In this document: positions 46,327 to 55,585 of the stretch, piece by piece
Numbering within the stretch: the stretch's first letter is position 1
Layout: each line of letters begins with the position of its first letter
The notes under the pieces: model-generated
What the model saw: only the letters and a program-made list of their open reading frames with translations
The model's database searches: none
Told to the model about the DNA's origin: nothing
Position numbers and translations under genes: made by a program
Source: Actinomycetales bacterium
Lineage (GTDB): Bacteria > Actinomycetota > Actinomycetes > Actinomycetales > Microbacteriaceae
Reading direction: 5' to 3'
Assembly: GCA_017308515.1 (NCBI GenBank)
Contig: JAFKEN010000006.1
Location: 104,456 to 168,455, forward strand
Length of the DNA: 64,000 bases

Positions 46327-47718
46327 TCAGTCCCGCGGCGGCAGCGCGTCGACGAGCGCGTCGGCGAGACCGGTGTAGCCCGCCGGGGTGAGCGCGAGCA
46401 GGCGCTCCTTGGCCGCGGGGCCGATGTCGAGCCCCGCGACGAACTCGCGCAGCTCGGCGCCGCCGACCCGCCGCCCGCGCGTGAGCTCCTTGAGCAGCGC
46501 GTAGGGGTCGGCGATCGAGCTGCGCCCCGCCGTCACCTCGGCGCGCACGACGGTCTGGATCGCCTCGGCGAGCACCTCCCAGTTCGCCTCGAGGTCGGCG
46601 GCCATCGCCGCGCGCGCGACGGCGATCTCGCCGAGCCCGCGCGCGAGGTTGTCGAGCGCGAGCAGCGAGTGCCCGAGGGCGACGCCAACGTTGCGCTGCG
46701 TCGTCGAGTCGGTCAGGTCGCGCTGCAGGCGGCTCGTGACGAGCGTCGCCGCGAGGCTGTCGAGCAGCGCGCAGGAGAGCTCGAGGTTCGCCTCCGCGTT
46801 CTCGAAGCGGATCGGGTTCACCTTGTGCGGCATCGTCGAGGAGCCGGTGGCCCCGGCCTGCGGGATCTGCGTGAGGTAGCCCAGCGAGATGTAGGTCCAC
46901 ACGTCGGTGCAGAGGTTGTGCAGGATCCGGTTCAGGTGCGCGACCGCGCCGAACAGCTCCGCCTGCCCGTCGTGCGACTCGATCTGGGTCGTGAGCGGAT
47001 TCCAGGTGAGGCCGAGGGAGGTCACGAACTCGCGCGAGATCGCCGGCCAGTCGGCCTCGGGATCCGCCGCGAGGTGCGCCGCGAACGTTCCGGTCGCCCC
47101 GGAGAACTTGCCGAGGTACTCGACGCGCTCGACCCGCGCGACGGCGCGCTCGAGGCGGGCGACGAAGACCGCGATCTCCTTGCCGAAGGTCGTCGGCGTC
47201 GCCGGCTGGCCGTGGGTGCGGGCGAGCATCGGCGTCGCGCGCTCGGTGGTCGCGAGCTCGCGCAGCGCCGCCAGCACGTCGAGCAGCCGGGGCATCCAGA
47301 CGTCGCGCACGGCACCGCGCAGGGTGATCGCGTAGGCGAGGTTGTTGACGTCCTCGCTCGTGCACGCGATGTGGGTGAGCTCGAGCAGGTCGCCGCGGCC
47401 GAGCCGCGTCAGCTCGCCGCGCACGAGGTACTCGACGGCCTTGACGTCGTGGCGGGTGGTCGCCTCGAGCCCGGCCAGCTCGTCGATCTGCTCCTGGCCG
47501 AACTCGCTCGCGAAGCGGCGCAAGGCCCGGGTGTGCTCGGGGTCGAGGGGCTGGGTGCCGAACATCGCGCGATCGGTGAGCGCGAGGATCCACTCGACCT
47601 CGACGAGCACGCGGGCGCGGTTGAGGCCGGCCTCGGAGAGGTACTCGCCGAGCGCCTCGACCTGCGGGCGGTAGCGCCCGTCGAGCGGGCTCAGCGGTTG
47701 GGGCGGCAGCGGGGTCAT
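46327..47718 (-). CDS. purB: Adenylosuccinate lyase
   Basis: A 463-residue fumarase/aspartase-superfamily enzyme that removes fumarate from SAICAR and adenylosuccinate in purine synthesis. The signature loop GSSTMPHKVNPIRFENAE is present, with the N-terminal PLSPLDGRYRPQVEALGEYLSEAGLNRARV typical of the E. coli-like type, and ARTHGQPATPTTFGKE as the second conserved region. ATG 47718 overlaps the stop of the phosphatase gene (TGATG), so both are probably co-transcribed. Confidence 0.95.
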   Translation of the reverse strand: MTPLPPQPLSPLDGRYRPQVEALGEYLSEAGLNRARVLVEVEWILALTDRAMFGTQPLDPEHTRALRRFASEFGQEQIDELAGLEATTRHDVKAVEYLVRGELTRLGRGDLLELTHIACTSEDVNNLAYAITLRGAVRDVWMPRLLDVLAALRELATTERATPMLARTHGQPATPTTFGKEIAVFVARLERAVARVERVEYLGKFSGATGTFAAHLAADPEADWPAISREFVTSLGLTWNPLTTQIESHDGQAELFGAVAHLNRILHNLCTDVWTYISLGYLTQIPQAGATGSSTMPHKVNPIRFENAEANLELSCALLDSLAATLVTSRLQRDLTDSTTQRNVGVALGHSLLALDNLARGLGEIAVARAAMAADLEANWEVLAEAIQTVVRAEVTAGRSSIADPYALLKELTRGRRVGGAELREFVAGLDIGPAAKERLLALTPAGYTGLADALVDALPPRD

Positions 47719-48239
47719 CAGGCTCCTCGTCGGATCGCCGGCTCGAGCTGGCGGAACAGGGCGCGCGTGCAGCGCTCGATCGTGGTCAGCACGCTGTCGA
47801 ACAGCGCGGCGTCGGAGTAGTAGGGGTCGGGCACGTCGGCGGGGGCGCCGGGCTCCGGGTCGAACGACGACAGCAGCGACACCTTGCCCCGGTCGTGCTC
47901 GGTCGGCGCCCACTCGCGCAGCACCCGCTCCTGCCCGCGGTCGAGGGCGACCACGAGGTCGAGACCCGGGAACCAGGCCGGGTCGAACTGCCGGGCGCGG
48001 TGGGCGGATCCGTCGTAGCCGTGCGCGGCGAGGGCGGCGATCGTGCGCGGGTCGGCGCGCTCGCCGACGTGCCAGTCGCCGGTGGCCGCCGAGCTGACGA
48101 CGAGGTCGCCCTCGAGCCCGCGGGAGGCGGCGAGCGAGCGCAGGATCGCCTCCGCCATCGGCGAGCGGCAGATGTTGCCGGTGCAGACGAAGCAGATGCG
48201 GAAGGGCGCGGCCCCGGCCCGGCTCCGCGCATCGCTCAT
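47718..48239 (-). CDS. Low-molecular-weight protein-tyrosine phosphatase
   Basis: A 173-residue phosphatase. The P-loop C19-TGNIC-R25-S in FRICFVCTGNICRSPMAEA is the CX5R active site, and the general acid is in the C-terminal DVPDPYYSD. It dephosphorylates phosphotyrosine or phosphorylated small molecules; actinobacterial homologues resemble PtpA. ATG 48239 is used because it gives the family N-terminus; longer in-frame starts add an unconserved tail. It is coupled to purB. Confidence 0.92.
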   Translation of the reverse strand: MSDARSRAGAAPFRICFVCTGNICRSPMAEAILRSLAASRGLEGDLVVSSAATGDWHVGERADPRTIAALAAHGYDGSAHRARQFDPAWFPGLDLVVALDRGQERVLREWAPTEHDRGKVSLLSSFDPEPGAPADVPDPYYSDAALFDSVLTTIERCTRALFRQLEPAIRRGA

Positions 48240-48388
48240 GCCCCCATCATCCCGCGTCGTCGGCTCCTCCACAGCAGGCCCGGGGATCCGGTGCTCCCGC
48301 CCGGCCGCCGGCACCGTCTGTCGCGGGCGTCGGCAGGCGAGCATCGGCGGGTGAGGACCGGGGTGCGAGCGCGAGGGGCGGCGAGGCG

Positions 48389-48643
48389 ATGAACGGGTGG
48401 GATCCGGTGACCGGGGCCGCGCTCATCGCGCACCAGACCCGCGTGGCGCGGGTCGCCGCGGACCGCCTCGCCGAGGCGGCGGCGGCCCCCCTGCTGCCCG
48501 ACCCCCGGCAGTGGCACGGGCTCGCCGCCGATGCCTTCCGCGACCGGGCGGGCGAGCTGCGCGCCGAGCTGCGGCGCGCCCAGGCCGCGGCGGAGGCGGC
48601 CGCGACGACGGGGCGCGTGGCGCTCGCCGCGGTGGCGACATGA
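48389..48643 (+). CDS. Small WXG100-like helical protein
   Basis: An 84-residue, Ala/Arg-rich helical protein containing QWHGLAADAFRDRAGELRAELRRA, in which W42-H-G44 occupies the turn of a helix-turn-helix like WXG100 (ESX) proteins. No cysteine or signal peptide is present. The following large gene starts inside its stop codon (ATGA), so the two are made together. No ESX secretion genes are visible here, so export by type VII secretion is only an inference. Confidence 0.6.
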   Translation: MNGWDPVTGAALIAHQTRVARVAADRLAEAAAAPLLPDPRQWHGLAADAFRDRAGELRAELRRAQAAAEAAATTGRVALAAVAT

Positions 48644-50262
48644 GCGCCGGGAGTGCGGCGCGGCTCGAGGCCGGGGTGCCGGGGATGCACCCCCCGCCCG
48701 GCCCCGATCCCGTGCCGGTCGTGACGGGCCGGGGTCTCGGCCCGACGCCGCCGGCGACCGGCGGCGAGATCACGGTGCGCACGCCGGGCTCGATCGTCGT
48801 CGTGAGCGACGCGCTGCAGCTCGCTCGCGAGCGCCTGGACGCGCTCGCCTCCGGTCTCGCCTCCGCCCGCGGCGACCTCGAGGTCGCGCAGCGGCAGGGG
48901 CCGTGGGCGCACGTCGCCGGGGCGCCGGCCGCCGCGCGCCGCTTCGACGGCGAGCTGCTCGCCGCGACCGAGGAGCTGCGCCGCGCGACGCACCGCGCCG
49001 AGCGGCTGCGCGACGACCTGCGCACCGCGCTCACCGCCTATGCGGCGGCCGAGCAGGAGGCCGCGCGCGCGCAGCGCGCGCTCGGCGCCGGCGCGGCCTG
49101 GCTGCTCGGCGGCACCGGGCTGCCGCTGCTGGCCGTCGCGCAGGCCGCGCCGTGGGTGCTCCTGGCCTTCGCGCTCGAGGGCGTGCCGCCCGCGGGCATC
49201 CCGGCCGAGCTCGGCGACCTGCTCGTGGCGCACCCGGAGCTCGTCACCAACCCCGCCTTCGTCGACGCGGTGCGCCTGGTCGCCACGAGCAGCGACGACG
49301 CGACGCTCGGCGCGCTCCACGCCCCGCTGCTCGCGTCCCTCGGACTCGGCGACGACGCGCTCGGGCTCACCGGCGTGTCACTGGGCGGCGTCGCGCTCAT
49401 GGCGGCCGCGCGGCCGTTCGGCCTGTTCCGCGAGACGCCGGTCGCCGTCACCCCGCTCCCGGCGCCGAGCGGCCCGACCCGGCCGGCGGTCGGAATGGAA
49501 GAGCGCCTGGAGCGGGTGCCCGACGCGGGGGTGATCCGCATCGAGCGCTACGACGCGCCGGGGCAGCCGCCCCGGTGGGAGGTGTACGTGCCGCCCACCG
49601 TCACCTTCTCCCCCGGCGCCGGCCGCGAGCCCTTCGACATGACGAGCAACGTCGCGGGCGTCGCGGGGCTCGACGCGGGGTCGATCCGCGCCGTGCAGGT
49701 GGCGATGGACGACGCGGGCATCGCGGGGAGCGACGAGGTGCAGTTCACCGGGTTCTCGCAGGGCGGCATGGTCGCCGCGCGCCTCGCCGCCTCGGGCGAC
49801 TGGAACGCCGTCGGGCTCGCGAGCTACGGCGGCCCGACCGGCAACATCGCCCTGCCGGAGGGCCTGGCCGGCATGGCGATCCGCAACACCGACGACCTGG
49901 TGCCGGCGCTCGCCGGCCCCCAGACCGACGATCACCTGCTGCAGATCGAGCGGCGGGCCTTCGCGCCGGGCGATCCCATCCCCCCGCAGGCCGCGCCGGC
50001 GCACCAGCGCGAGGCCTACCTCGCGACCGCGAGCGCGGTCGACCAGGCGCGCTCCGGAGCGGTGCGCGAGCAGGTCGCGCGTCTCGACGCCTTCGGCCGC
50101 GACTACCTCGATGCGGGCGGGAGCGTCACGGTGTTCGAGTACGAGACCGAGCGGGTGGGCGCCACCGCGGCCGCGGCCGGCGGCGGCGCGGGCGGGTCGG
50201 GCGCGGGAAGCGGCGCGGGGTCGGGCGAACCCGGCGCGGTCAGCGGCGCGAGTTCGCGGTGA
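48640..50262 (+). CDS. Large protein with helical N-terminus and alpha/beta-hydrolase-like domain
   Basis: A 540-residue protein. The N-terminal half has a coiled-coil segment (about residues 45-140) with WXG-like WAHVAG, an Ala-rich hydrophobic stretch (about 150-190) and a Pro/Gly linker. The C-terminal domain contains the nucleophile elbow GFSQGG (S373) followed by MVAARLAASGDWNAVGLASYGGP, typical of alpha/beta hydrolases, with NTDDLVPAL later as possible acid region. The tail is Gly/Ala/Ser-rich. Its substrate is unknown. Coupling to the WXG-like gene suggests a secreted effector or envelope enzyme. It overlaps the holin-family gene by 23 bp at the 3' ends. Confidence 0.7.
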   Translation: MSAGSAARLEAGVPGMHPPPGPDPVPVVTGRGLGPTPPATGGEITVRTPGSIVVVSDALQLARERLDALASGLASARGDLEVAQRQGPWAHVAGAPAAARRFDGELLAATEELRRATHRAERLRDDLRTALTAYAAAEQEAARAQRALGAGAAWLLGGTGLPLLAVAQAAPWVLLAFALEGVPPAGIPAELGDLLVAHPELVTNPAFVDAVRLVATSSDDATLGALHAPLLASLGLGDDALGLTGVSLGGVALMAAARPFGLFRETPVAVTPLPAPSGPTRPAVGMEERLERVPDAGVIRIERYDAPGQPPRWEVYVPPTVTFSPGAGREPFDMTSNVAGVAGLDAGSIRAVQVAMDDAGIAGSDEVQFTGFSQGGMVAARLAASGDWNAVGLASYGGPTGNIALPEGLAGMAIRNTDDLVPALAGPQTDDHLLQIERRAFAPGDPIPPQAAPAHQREAYLATASAVDQARSGAVREQVARLDAFGRDYLDAGGSVTVFEYETERVGATAAAAGGGAGGSGAGSGAGSGEPGAVSGASSR

Positions 50263-50653
50263 AGGGGCGCAGCAGGATCCCGATGAGCCAGGAGATGATG
50301 CCCAGCAGCAGCGCGCCCAGCACGCCCCACCAGAAGCTCTCGACCGAGAGACCGAAGCCCACGAGGGTCGACAGCCACGCCACCAGCAGGAACAGCAGCC
50401 CGTTCACGACGAGCGAGATGAGCCCGAGGGTGAGGATGTACAGCGGGAAGGCGACGACCCGCACGATGCCGCCGATGATCCCGTTGACGAGGCCGAAGAC
50501 CACCGCGAGCAGCAGGTAGGTCAGCACGGTCTCGAGGTTCCAGCCGGCCTCGACGCTGCCGTACGGGTCGACCGCGACGTGCGGGGTCAGGATCAGCACC
50601 GTGAGCCACAGCGCGACGGCGTTGATCACGAGGCGGAGCAGCAGGCGTCCCAT
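50240..50653 (-). CDS. Phage-holin-superfamily-IV type membrane protein
   Basis: A 137-residue protein with four hydrophobic segments and the motif LLAVVFGLVNGIIGGIVRVVAFPLYILTLGLISLVVNGLLFLL, characteristic of the holin-like superfamily (PF04020). Chromosomal members are common and not linked to prophage; no phage genes surround it. The function is unknown. A CAGGAT box 6 nt before the ATG may be its promoter. Confidence 0.85.
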   Translation of the reverse strand: MGRLLLRLVINAVALWLTVLILTPHVAVDPYGSVEAGWNLETVLTYLLLAVVFGLVNGIIGGIVRVVAFPLYILTLGLISLVVNGLLFLLVAWLSTLVGFGLSVESFWWGVLGALLLGIISWLIGILLRPFTANSRR

Positions 50654-50699
50654 GCCCCCATCCTGCCAGCGGCCCCCCGCGGGTCGGAAGAGGTCGCCC

Positions 50700-50705
50700 T
50701 AGGCT
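50700..50705 (+). promoter_or_regulatory. -10 element for leaderless aminotransferase transcript
   Basis: TAGGCT stands 6 nt before ATG 50712. Confidence 0.5.
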
Positions 50706-50711
50706 GACGCC

Positions 50712-51767
50712 ATGCCGGTCGTGCTCCGCCCCGAGATCGCCGCCCTCCAGCCCTACCGCCAGGGCAAGCCGGCGGCGGCCGATGCCTACAAGCTCTCGAG
50801 CAACGAGAACCCCTTCCCGCCGCACCCGCGCGTGCTCGAGGCGATCGCCGCCGCCCAGCTCAACCGCTACCCCGACGGCGCCGCGACCGCGCTGCGCGAG
50901 GCGCTCGCCGCGCGGGTCGGGCTGCCGATCGACGCGCTGCACGTGGGCGCGGGCTCCGCCTCGATCCTCTACCAGCTCGTGCAGGCGGCGGCGGGCCCCG
51001 GCGACGAGGTGCTCTACGCCTGGCGCTCCTTCGAGGCCTACCCCGGCATGGTCACCGTCGCGGGCGCCACGAGCGTCCGCGTGCCGCTGCGGGCGGACGG
51101 CTCGCACGATCTCGAGGCCATGGCGGGCGCGATCACCGAGCGCACCCGGGTGATCCTGGTGTGCTCGCCCAACAACCCGACCGGCACGGTGGTGTCGGGC
51201 GCGGAGTTCGACGCGTTCATGGCGCGCGTGCCCGACAGCGTGCTCGTCATCCTCGACGAGGCCTACCGCGAGTTCGTGCGCGACGACGACGCGGTCGAGG
51301 GGCTCTCGCGGCTCGAGGCGTACCCGAACCTCGTCGTGCTGCGCACCTTCTCCAAGGCCTACGGCCTCGCCGGGCTGCGGGTCGGCTGGGCCGCCGGGCC
51401 GATGTACGTGCTCGACGCGGCGCGCTCGACGGCGATCCCGCTCGCGGTGACCGAGCCGGCGCAGCGCGCCGCGCTCGCGGCCCTCGAGCAGGAGGAGCAC
51501 TACCGCGCCCAGACGGACGAGATCGCCGAGCGGCGCGACCGGGTCGCGAGCGCGCTGAGCGAGCAGGGCTGGGCGATCCCGACCCCGCAGGGCAACTTCG
51601 TCTGGCTCGCCACCGGCGAGCGCACGAGCGCCGCGGCGGAGGTGCTCGAGGCGCACGGGATCGTCGCGCGGGTGTTCGCGCCGGAGGGCATCCGGGTCTC
51701 GATCGGCGAGGAGGGCTCTGTCGAGGGCCTCCTCCGCGCGGCCGGGATCGTTGTCGAGACCCTCTGA
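50712..51767 (+). CDS. hisC: Histidinol-phosphate/aromatic aminotransferase (HisC family)
   Basis: A 351-residue fold-type I PLP enzyme. Conserved stretches are [39 protein letters not shown] and the PLP lysine in [15 protein letters not shown]. It could make histidinol phosphate or transaminate phenylpyruvate, since no other histidine genes are nearby. Actinobacterial Pat/AroAT enzymes belong to the same family. It is followed 35 bp downstream by the E1alpha gene, which has its own -10 box. Confidence 0.85.
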   Translation: MPVVLRPEIAALQPYRQGKPAAADAYKLSSNENPFPPHPRVLEAIAAAQLNRYPDGAATALREALAARVGLPIDALHVGAGSASILYQLVQAAAGPGDEVLYAWRSFEAYPGMVTVAGATSVRVPLRADGSHDLEAMAGAITERTRVILVCSPNNPTGTVVSGAEFDAFMARVPDSVLVILDEAYREFVRDDDAVEGLSRLEAYPNLVVLRTFSKAYGLAGLRVGWAAGPMYVLDAARSTAIPLAVTEPAQRAALAALEQEEHYRAQTDEIAERRDRVASALSEQGWAIPTPQGNFVWLATGERTSAAAEVLEAHGIVARVFAPEGIRVSIGEEGSVEGLLRAAGIVVETL

Positions 51768-51789
51768 ACGACGGCTCGATCCGGTCGCC

Positions 51790-51795
51790 TAGGGT
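51790..51795 (+). promoter_or_regulatory. -10 element for leaderless E1alpha transcript
   Basis: TAGGGT is 7 nt from ATG 51803. Confidence 0.5.
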
Positions 51796-51802
51796 GGGAT
51801 CC

Positions 51803-53056
51803 ATGTCCTACACCGAGGCGACGGTTCAGCTGCTCTCGCCCGAGGGCGATCTGGTCCGCTCCGAGCTCTCGGAGCCCTACCTCCCCCTCGTCGAGGCGCT
51901 CGACGACCAGACCCTGCAGGACTTCCACCGGCAGATGGTCGTGATTCGGCGCTTCGACATCGAGGCCGGCAATCTGCAGCGCCAGGGTCAGCTCGCGCTG
52001 TGGATCCCGAGCCTCGGCCAGGAGGCGATCCAGGTCGGCTCGGCCTACGCCGCCCGCCCGCAGGACCACATCTTCCCCGCCTACCGCGAGCACGCCGTCG
52101 GCCGCATCCGCGGGCTCGACGTGATGAAGATCATCGCGATGCTGCGCGGCCTCAGCCACGGCGGCTGGGATCCGGCCGAGACGGGCAACTTCCACCTCTT
52201 CACCCTCGTCATCGGTTCGCAGTCGCTGCACGCGACGGGCTACGGCATGGGCGTGATGCTCGACGGCGCGCACGCCACCGGCGACCCGGAGAAGGACGTC
52301 GCCGTGCTCGCCTACTTCGGCGACGGCGCGAGCAGCCAGGGCGACGTCAACGAGGCCTTCGTCTTCGCCGCGAGCTACCAGACCCCGAACGTCTTCGTGC
52401 TGCAGAACAACCACTGGGCGATCTCGGTGCCCGTCGAGCGCCAGTCGCGCACGCCGCTCTACCTGCGCTCGCGCGGGTTCGGCATCCCCAGCGAGCAGGT
52501 CGACGGCAACGACGTGCTCGCCGGCTACGCGGTGACCCGCAGCTACCTCGACGCCGCTCGCGCCGGCGAGGGCCCGCGCTTCATCGAGGCGCTCACCTAC
52601 CGCATGGGCGCGCACACCTCGAGCGACGACCCGACGAAGTACCGCGAGAACGAGGAGCTGGCCTTCTGGGCGCAGCGCGACCCGATCGCGCGCTTCGAGA
52701 CCTATCTGCGCGCGCGCGGTGCGGGCGACGACTTCTTCGCCGACGTGCAGGCCGAGGCCGAGGATCTCGCGGCCGACGTGCGCACCCGCACGCTCCAGCT
52801 CACCGACCCCGAGCCCGCCGCGATGTTCCGCCACGTCTACACCGACCCGCACCCGGTCGTCGCGGAGCAGGCCGCCTGGTTCGAGGCCTTCGAGGCCTCC
52901 CTCGCCGACGAGCCCGCACCCGGCGCGGAGCCGGTCGCGCCGCCGCCGGGCACCCCGGCCGATGGCGACGAGGGCGCCGCCGCGGCGGCCGCCGCCGACT
53001 CGGCGGACGAGGCCGCCGAGGCCGCGCCCTCCCCCGCCTCGAACGGAGCGCGCTGA
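51803..53056 (+). CDS. 2-oxoacid dehydrogenase E1 component, alpha subunit
   Basis: A 417-residue ThDP-dependent subunit. The ThDP motif is GDGASSQGDVNEAFVFA...LQNNHWAIS, and the region MGAHTSSDDPTKYR is typical of E1alpha proteins. The last 40 or so residues form an Ala/Pro/Glu-rich tail absent from most relatives. The paired alpha/beta form acts on pyruvate or branched-chain 2-oxoacids (BkdA-like); I cannot decide which. The next gene overlaps its stop by one base (TGATG). Confidence 0.9.
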   Translation: MSYTEATVQLLSPEGDLVRSELSEPYLPLVEALDDQTLQDFHRQMVVIRRFDIEAGNLQRQGQLALWIPSLGQEAIQVGSAYAARPQDHIFPAYREHAVGRIRGLDVMKIIAMLRGLSHGGWDPAETGNFHLFTLVIGSQSLHATGYGMGVMLDGAHATGDPEKDVAVLAYFGDGASSQGDVNEAFVFAASYQTPNVFVLQNNHWAISVPVERQSRTPLYLRSRGFGIPSEQVDGNDVLAGYAVTRSYLDAARAGEGPRFIEALTYRMGAHTSSDDPTKYRENEELAFWAQRDPIARFETYLRARGAGDDFFADVQAEAEDLAADVRTRTLQLTDPEPAAMFRHVYTDPHPVVAEQAAWFEAFEASLADEPAPGAEPVAPPPGTPADGDEGAAAAAAADSADEAAEAAPSPASNGAR

Positions 53057-54081
53057 TGGCCGAGTCGACGACGAGCCCCGCGGCGACCGAGCGGGCCGCG
53101 GGCACCGAGACGCTCACGATGGCCAAGGCCCTCAACGCGGGGCTGCGCGAGGCGCTCGCCGGCGACGACCGGGTGCTGCTCATGGGCGAGGACATCGGCA
53201 CGCTCGGCGGCGTGTTCCGCGTCACCGAGGGCCTCCAGGCCGAGTTCGGCACCGGCCGGGTGCTCGACACGCCGCTCGCGGAGGCGGGCATCGTGGGCAC
53301 CGCGATCGGGCTGGCGATGCGCGGATTCCGGCCGGTGTGCGAGATCCAGTTCGACGGCTTCATCTACCCCGGCTTCGACCAGATCACCTCCCAGCTGGCC
53401 AAGCAGACCTTCCGGCACGAGGGCACCCAGTCGTTCCCCGTCGTGATCCGGGTGCCCTACGGCGGGCACATCGGCGCGGTCGAGCACCACCAGGAGAGCC
53501 CCGAGGCCTACTTCGCCCACACCGCCGGCCTGCGCGTGATGAGCCCCGCGACGAGCCACGACGCGTACTGGATGATCCAGCAGGCGATCGCCTCGAACGA
53601 TCCGGTGCTGTTCTTCGAGCCGAAGAGCCGGTACTGGCAGAAGGGCGAGGTCGACCGCGGCGACGCCGGGGAGGACTCGCCGCACCGCGCCCGCGTGGTG
53701 CGCACCGGCACCGACGTCACCCTCATCGGGCACGGTGCGATGGTGAGCGTGCTGCTGCAGGCCGCGGAGCTCGCCGCCGAGGAGGGCACGAGCCTCGAGG
53801 TCGTGGATCTGCGCTCGCTCTCGCCGATCGACTACGGCCCGCTGCTCGCCTCGGCCCGCAAGACGGGGCGCGTGGTGGTCGCGCAGGAGGCGCCGGGCAA
53901 CGTGTCGGTGGGCTCCGAGATCGCGGCGACGATCGCCGAGAAGACCTTCTACTCCCTCGAGGCGCCCGTGCTGCGGGTGAGCGGCTACGACACCCCGTTC
54001 CCGCCGGCGCGCATCGAGTCCTACTATCTGCCCGACGTCGACCGCGTGCTCGAAGCCGTGGATCGCTCGCTCGCCTACTGA
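53056..54081 (+). CDS. 2-oxoacid dehydrogenase E1 component, beta subunit
   Basis: A 341-residue transketolase-like beta subunit. Conserved parts include LMGEDIGTLGGVFRVTEGLQAEFG, DTPLAEAGIVGTAIGLAM, RVPYGGHIGAVEHHQESPEAYFAHTAGL and VVAQEAPGNVSVGSEIAA. It forms the alpha2beta2 E1 that decarboxylates the 2-oxoacid and acylates lipoyl-E2. It is translationally coupled to E1alpha, and E2 follows after 60 bp. Confidence 0.92.
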   Translation: MAESTTSPAATERAAGTETLTMAKALNAGLREALAGDDRVLLMGEDIGTLGGVFRVTEGLQAEFGTGRVLDTPLAEAGIVGTAIGLAMRGFRPVCEIQFDGFIYPGFDQITSQLAKQTFRHEGTQSFPVVIRVPYGGHIGAVEHHQESPEAYFAHTAGLRVMSPATSHDAYWMIQQAIASNDPVLFFEPKSRYWQKGEVDRGDAGEDSPHRARVVRTGTDVTLIGHGAMVSVLLQAAELAAEEGTSLEVVDLRSLSPIDYGPLLASARKTGRVVVAQEAPGNVSVGSEIAATIAEKTFYSLEAPVLRVSGYDTPFPPARIESYYLPDVDRVLEAVDRSLAY

Positions 54082-54141
54082 CCCGCCGAGCCGCCCGAGG
54101 TGCTCGGGCGGGACCGCCGACACCTGACGGAGGACGCCGCG

Positions 54142-55512
54142 ATGGCCCAGTCCGAGTTCCCCCTGCCCGACGTGGGTGAGGGGCTCACCGAGGCCGAGAT
54201 CGTGGCCTGGAAGGTCAAGCCCGGCGACGAGGTCGCCGTCAACCAGGTGCTCGTCGAGATCGAGACCGCGAAGTCGCTCGTCGAGCTGCCGAGCCCGTTC
54301 GCCGGCACCGTGACGGCGCTGCTGGCCGACGAGGGGGCGACCGTCGAGGTCGGCTCGCCCATCATCCGGGTGGACTCCGCCGGCGGCGCGCTCGAACTCG
54401 GCGCGCCCGGCGACGACGCGGCCCGCGGGCAGCTCGCCGACCCCGCGCACGCGGCCGCGGAGTCGCGTCCCGCCGCCCCCGAGGTGCCGGGGGAGGTCGG
54501 CGGCGCCGTGCTCGTCGGCTACGGGTCCGCCGGACACGCGAAGTCGCGCCGTCGCGGCCGCGGCGTCACGGTCGCGACCGGGGGCGGCAGCGAGTCGCCG
54601 CAGGAGGCCGCCGCGGCGGCGAGGCCGGCCTCGATCCCCGCCGCGGCGGCGGAGCCGGTGATCGCGAAGCCGCCGATCCGCAAGCTCGCGAAGGACCTCG
54701 GCGTCGATCTCGCGACCGTCACCGCCACCGGGCTCGCGGGCGAGATCACGCGCGACGACGTGATCCGCCAGGCGCAGCAGGCGAGCGTGTTCCGCAACCT
54801 CGAGACGCCGGCCTGGGGCGACGACCGCGAGGAGAAGATCCCGGTCAAGGGCGTGCGCAAGGCGATCGCCGCCGCGATGGTGCAGAGCGCCTTCACCGCC
54901 CCGCACGTGAGCGTCTTCAGCGACGTCAACGCGACCCGCACGATGGAGTTCGTGCAGCGGCTCAAGAGCTCCCCGCAGTTCGCCGGGGTGCGGGTGTCGC
55001 CGCTGCTGGTGATGGCGAAGGCCGTCATCTGGGCGGTGCGCCGCAACCCGACGGTCAACTCCACCTGGAGCGACCGCGAGATCACGGTGCACCACTACGT
55101 GAACCTCGGCATCGCCGCGGCGACCCCGCGCGGGCTCATCGTGCCGAACATCAAGGACGTGCAGAACCTGTCGCTGCTCGAGCTCGCGCAGGCGCTCGAG
55201 CAGCTGACGATCACCGCCCGCGACGGCAAGGCGACGCCCGCCGACATGTCGAACGGCACGATCACGATCACCAACCTCGGCTCCTTCGGCATGGACACCG
55301 GCACGCCGATCCTCAACCCCGGCGAGGTCGCGATCGTCGCGCTCGGCGCGATCAAGCAGAAGCCGTGGGTCGTCGACGGCGAGGTGCGCCCGGCGTGGGT
55401 CACGACGGTCGGCGCGAGCTTCGACCACCGGGTGGTCGACGGCGACGTCGCGAGCCGCTTCACGGCGGATCTCGCGAGCGTGATCGAGGAGCCGGCGCTC
55501 CTGCTCGACTGA
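54142..55512 (+). CDS. Dihydrolipoamide acyltransferase (E2) of the 2-oxoacid dehydrogenase
   Basis: A 456-residue E2 with one N-terminal lipoyl domain (lipoyl lysine in [14 protein letters not shown]), an Ala/Pro linker, a peripheral subunit-binding domain ([30 protein letters not shown], about residues 173-205) and the catalytic domain ending in [14 protein letters not shown] with the HxxxDG motif. Acyl transfer to CoA occurs in the cytoplasm. No E3 (lipoamide dehydrogenase) gene follows. GGAGGA precedes ATG 54142 by 8 nt. Confidence 0.93.
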   Translation: MAQSEFPLPDVGEGLTEAEIVAWKVKPGDEVAVNQVLVEIETAKSLVELPSPFAGTVTALLADEGATVEVGSPIIRVDSAGGALELGAPGDDAARGQLADPAHAAAESRPAAPEVPGEVGGAVLVGYGSAGHAKSRRRGRGVTVATGGGSESPQEAAAAARPASIPAAAAEPVIAKPPIRKLAKDLGVDLATVTATGLAGEITRDDVIRQAQQASVFRNLETPAWGDDREEKIPVKGVRKAIAAAMVQSAFTAPHVSVFSDVNATRTMEFVQRLKSSPQFAGVRVSPLLVMAKAVIWAVRRNPTVNSTWSDREITVHHYVNLGIAAATPRGLIVPNIKDVQNLSLLELAQALEQLTITARDGKATPADMSNGTITITNLGSFGMDTGTPILNPGEVAIVALGAIKQKPWVVDGEVRPAWVTTVGASFDHRVVDGDVASRFTADLASVIEEPALLLD

Positions 55513-55534
55513 TCCGCCGCGCGGCGCCCCCGCG

Positions 55535-55579
55535 CTATTGAGAATCGTTTTGACAGCGGTTCTCGATAGTGGGTAGAGT
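55535..55579 (+). promoter_or_regulatory. Zinc operon promoter with operator-like inverted repeat
   Basis: CTATTGAGAATCG (55535-55547) and CGGTTCTCGATAG (55557-55569) match in 11 of 13 positions as an inverted repeat around a 9-nt spacer. It overlaps the -35 TTGACA (55550-55555). The -10 TAGAGT (55574-55579) lies 18 nt further, 6 nt before GTG 55586, so the mRNA is probably leaderless. Zur, encoded by the last gene, is the likely binder. Confidence 0.75.
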
Positions 55580-55585
55580 CGCCCC

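Noticed and set aside
50240..50653. Prophage remnant suggested by the holin-family gene
   Set aside because: No other phage genes, integrase or att repeats are near; chromosomal members of this family are common.
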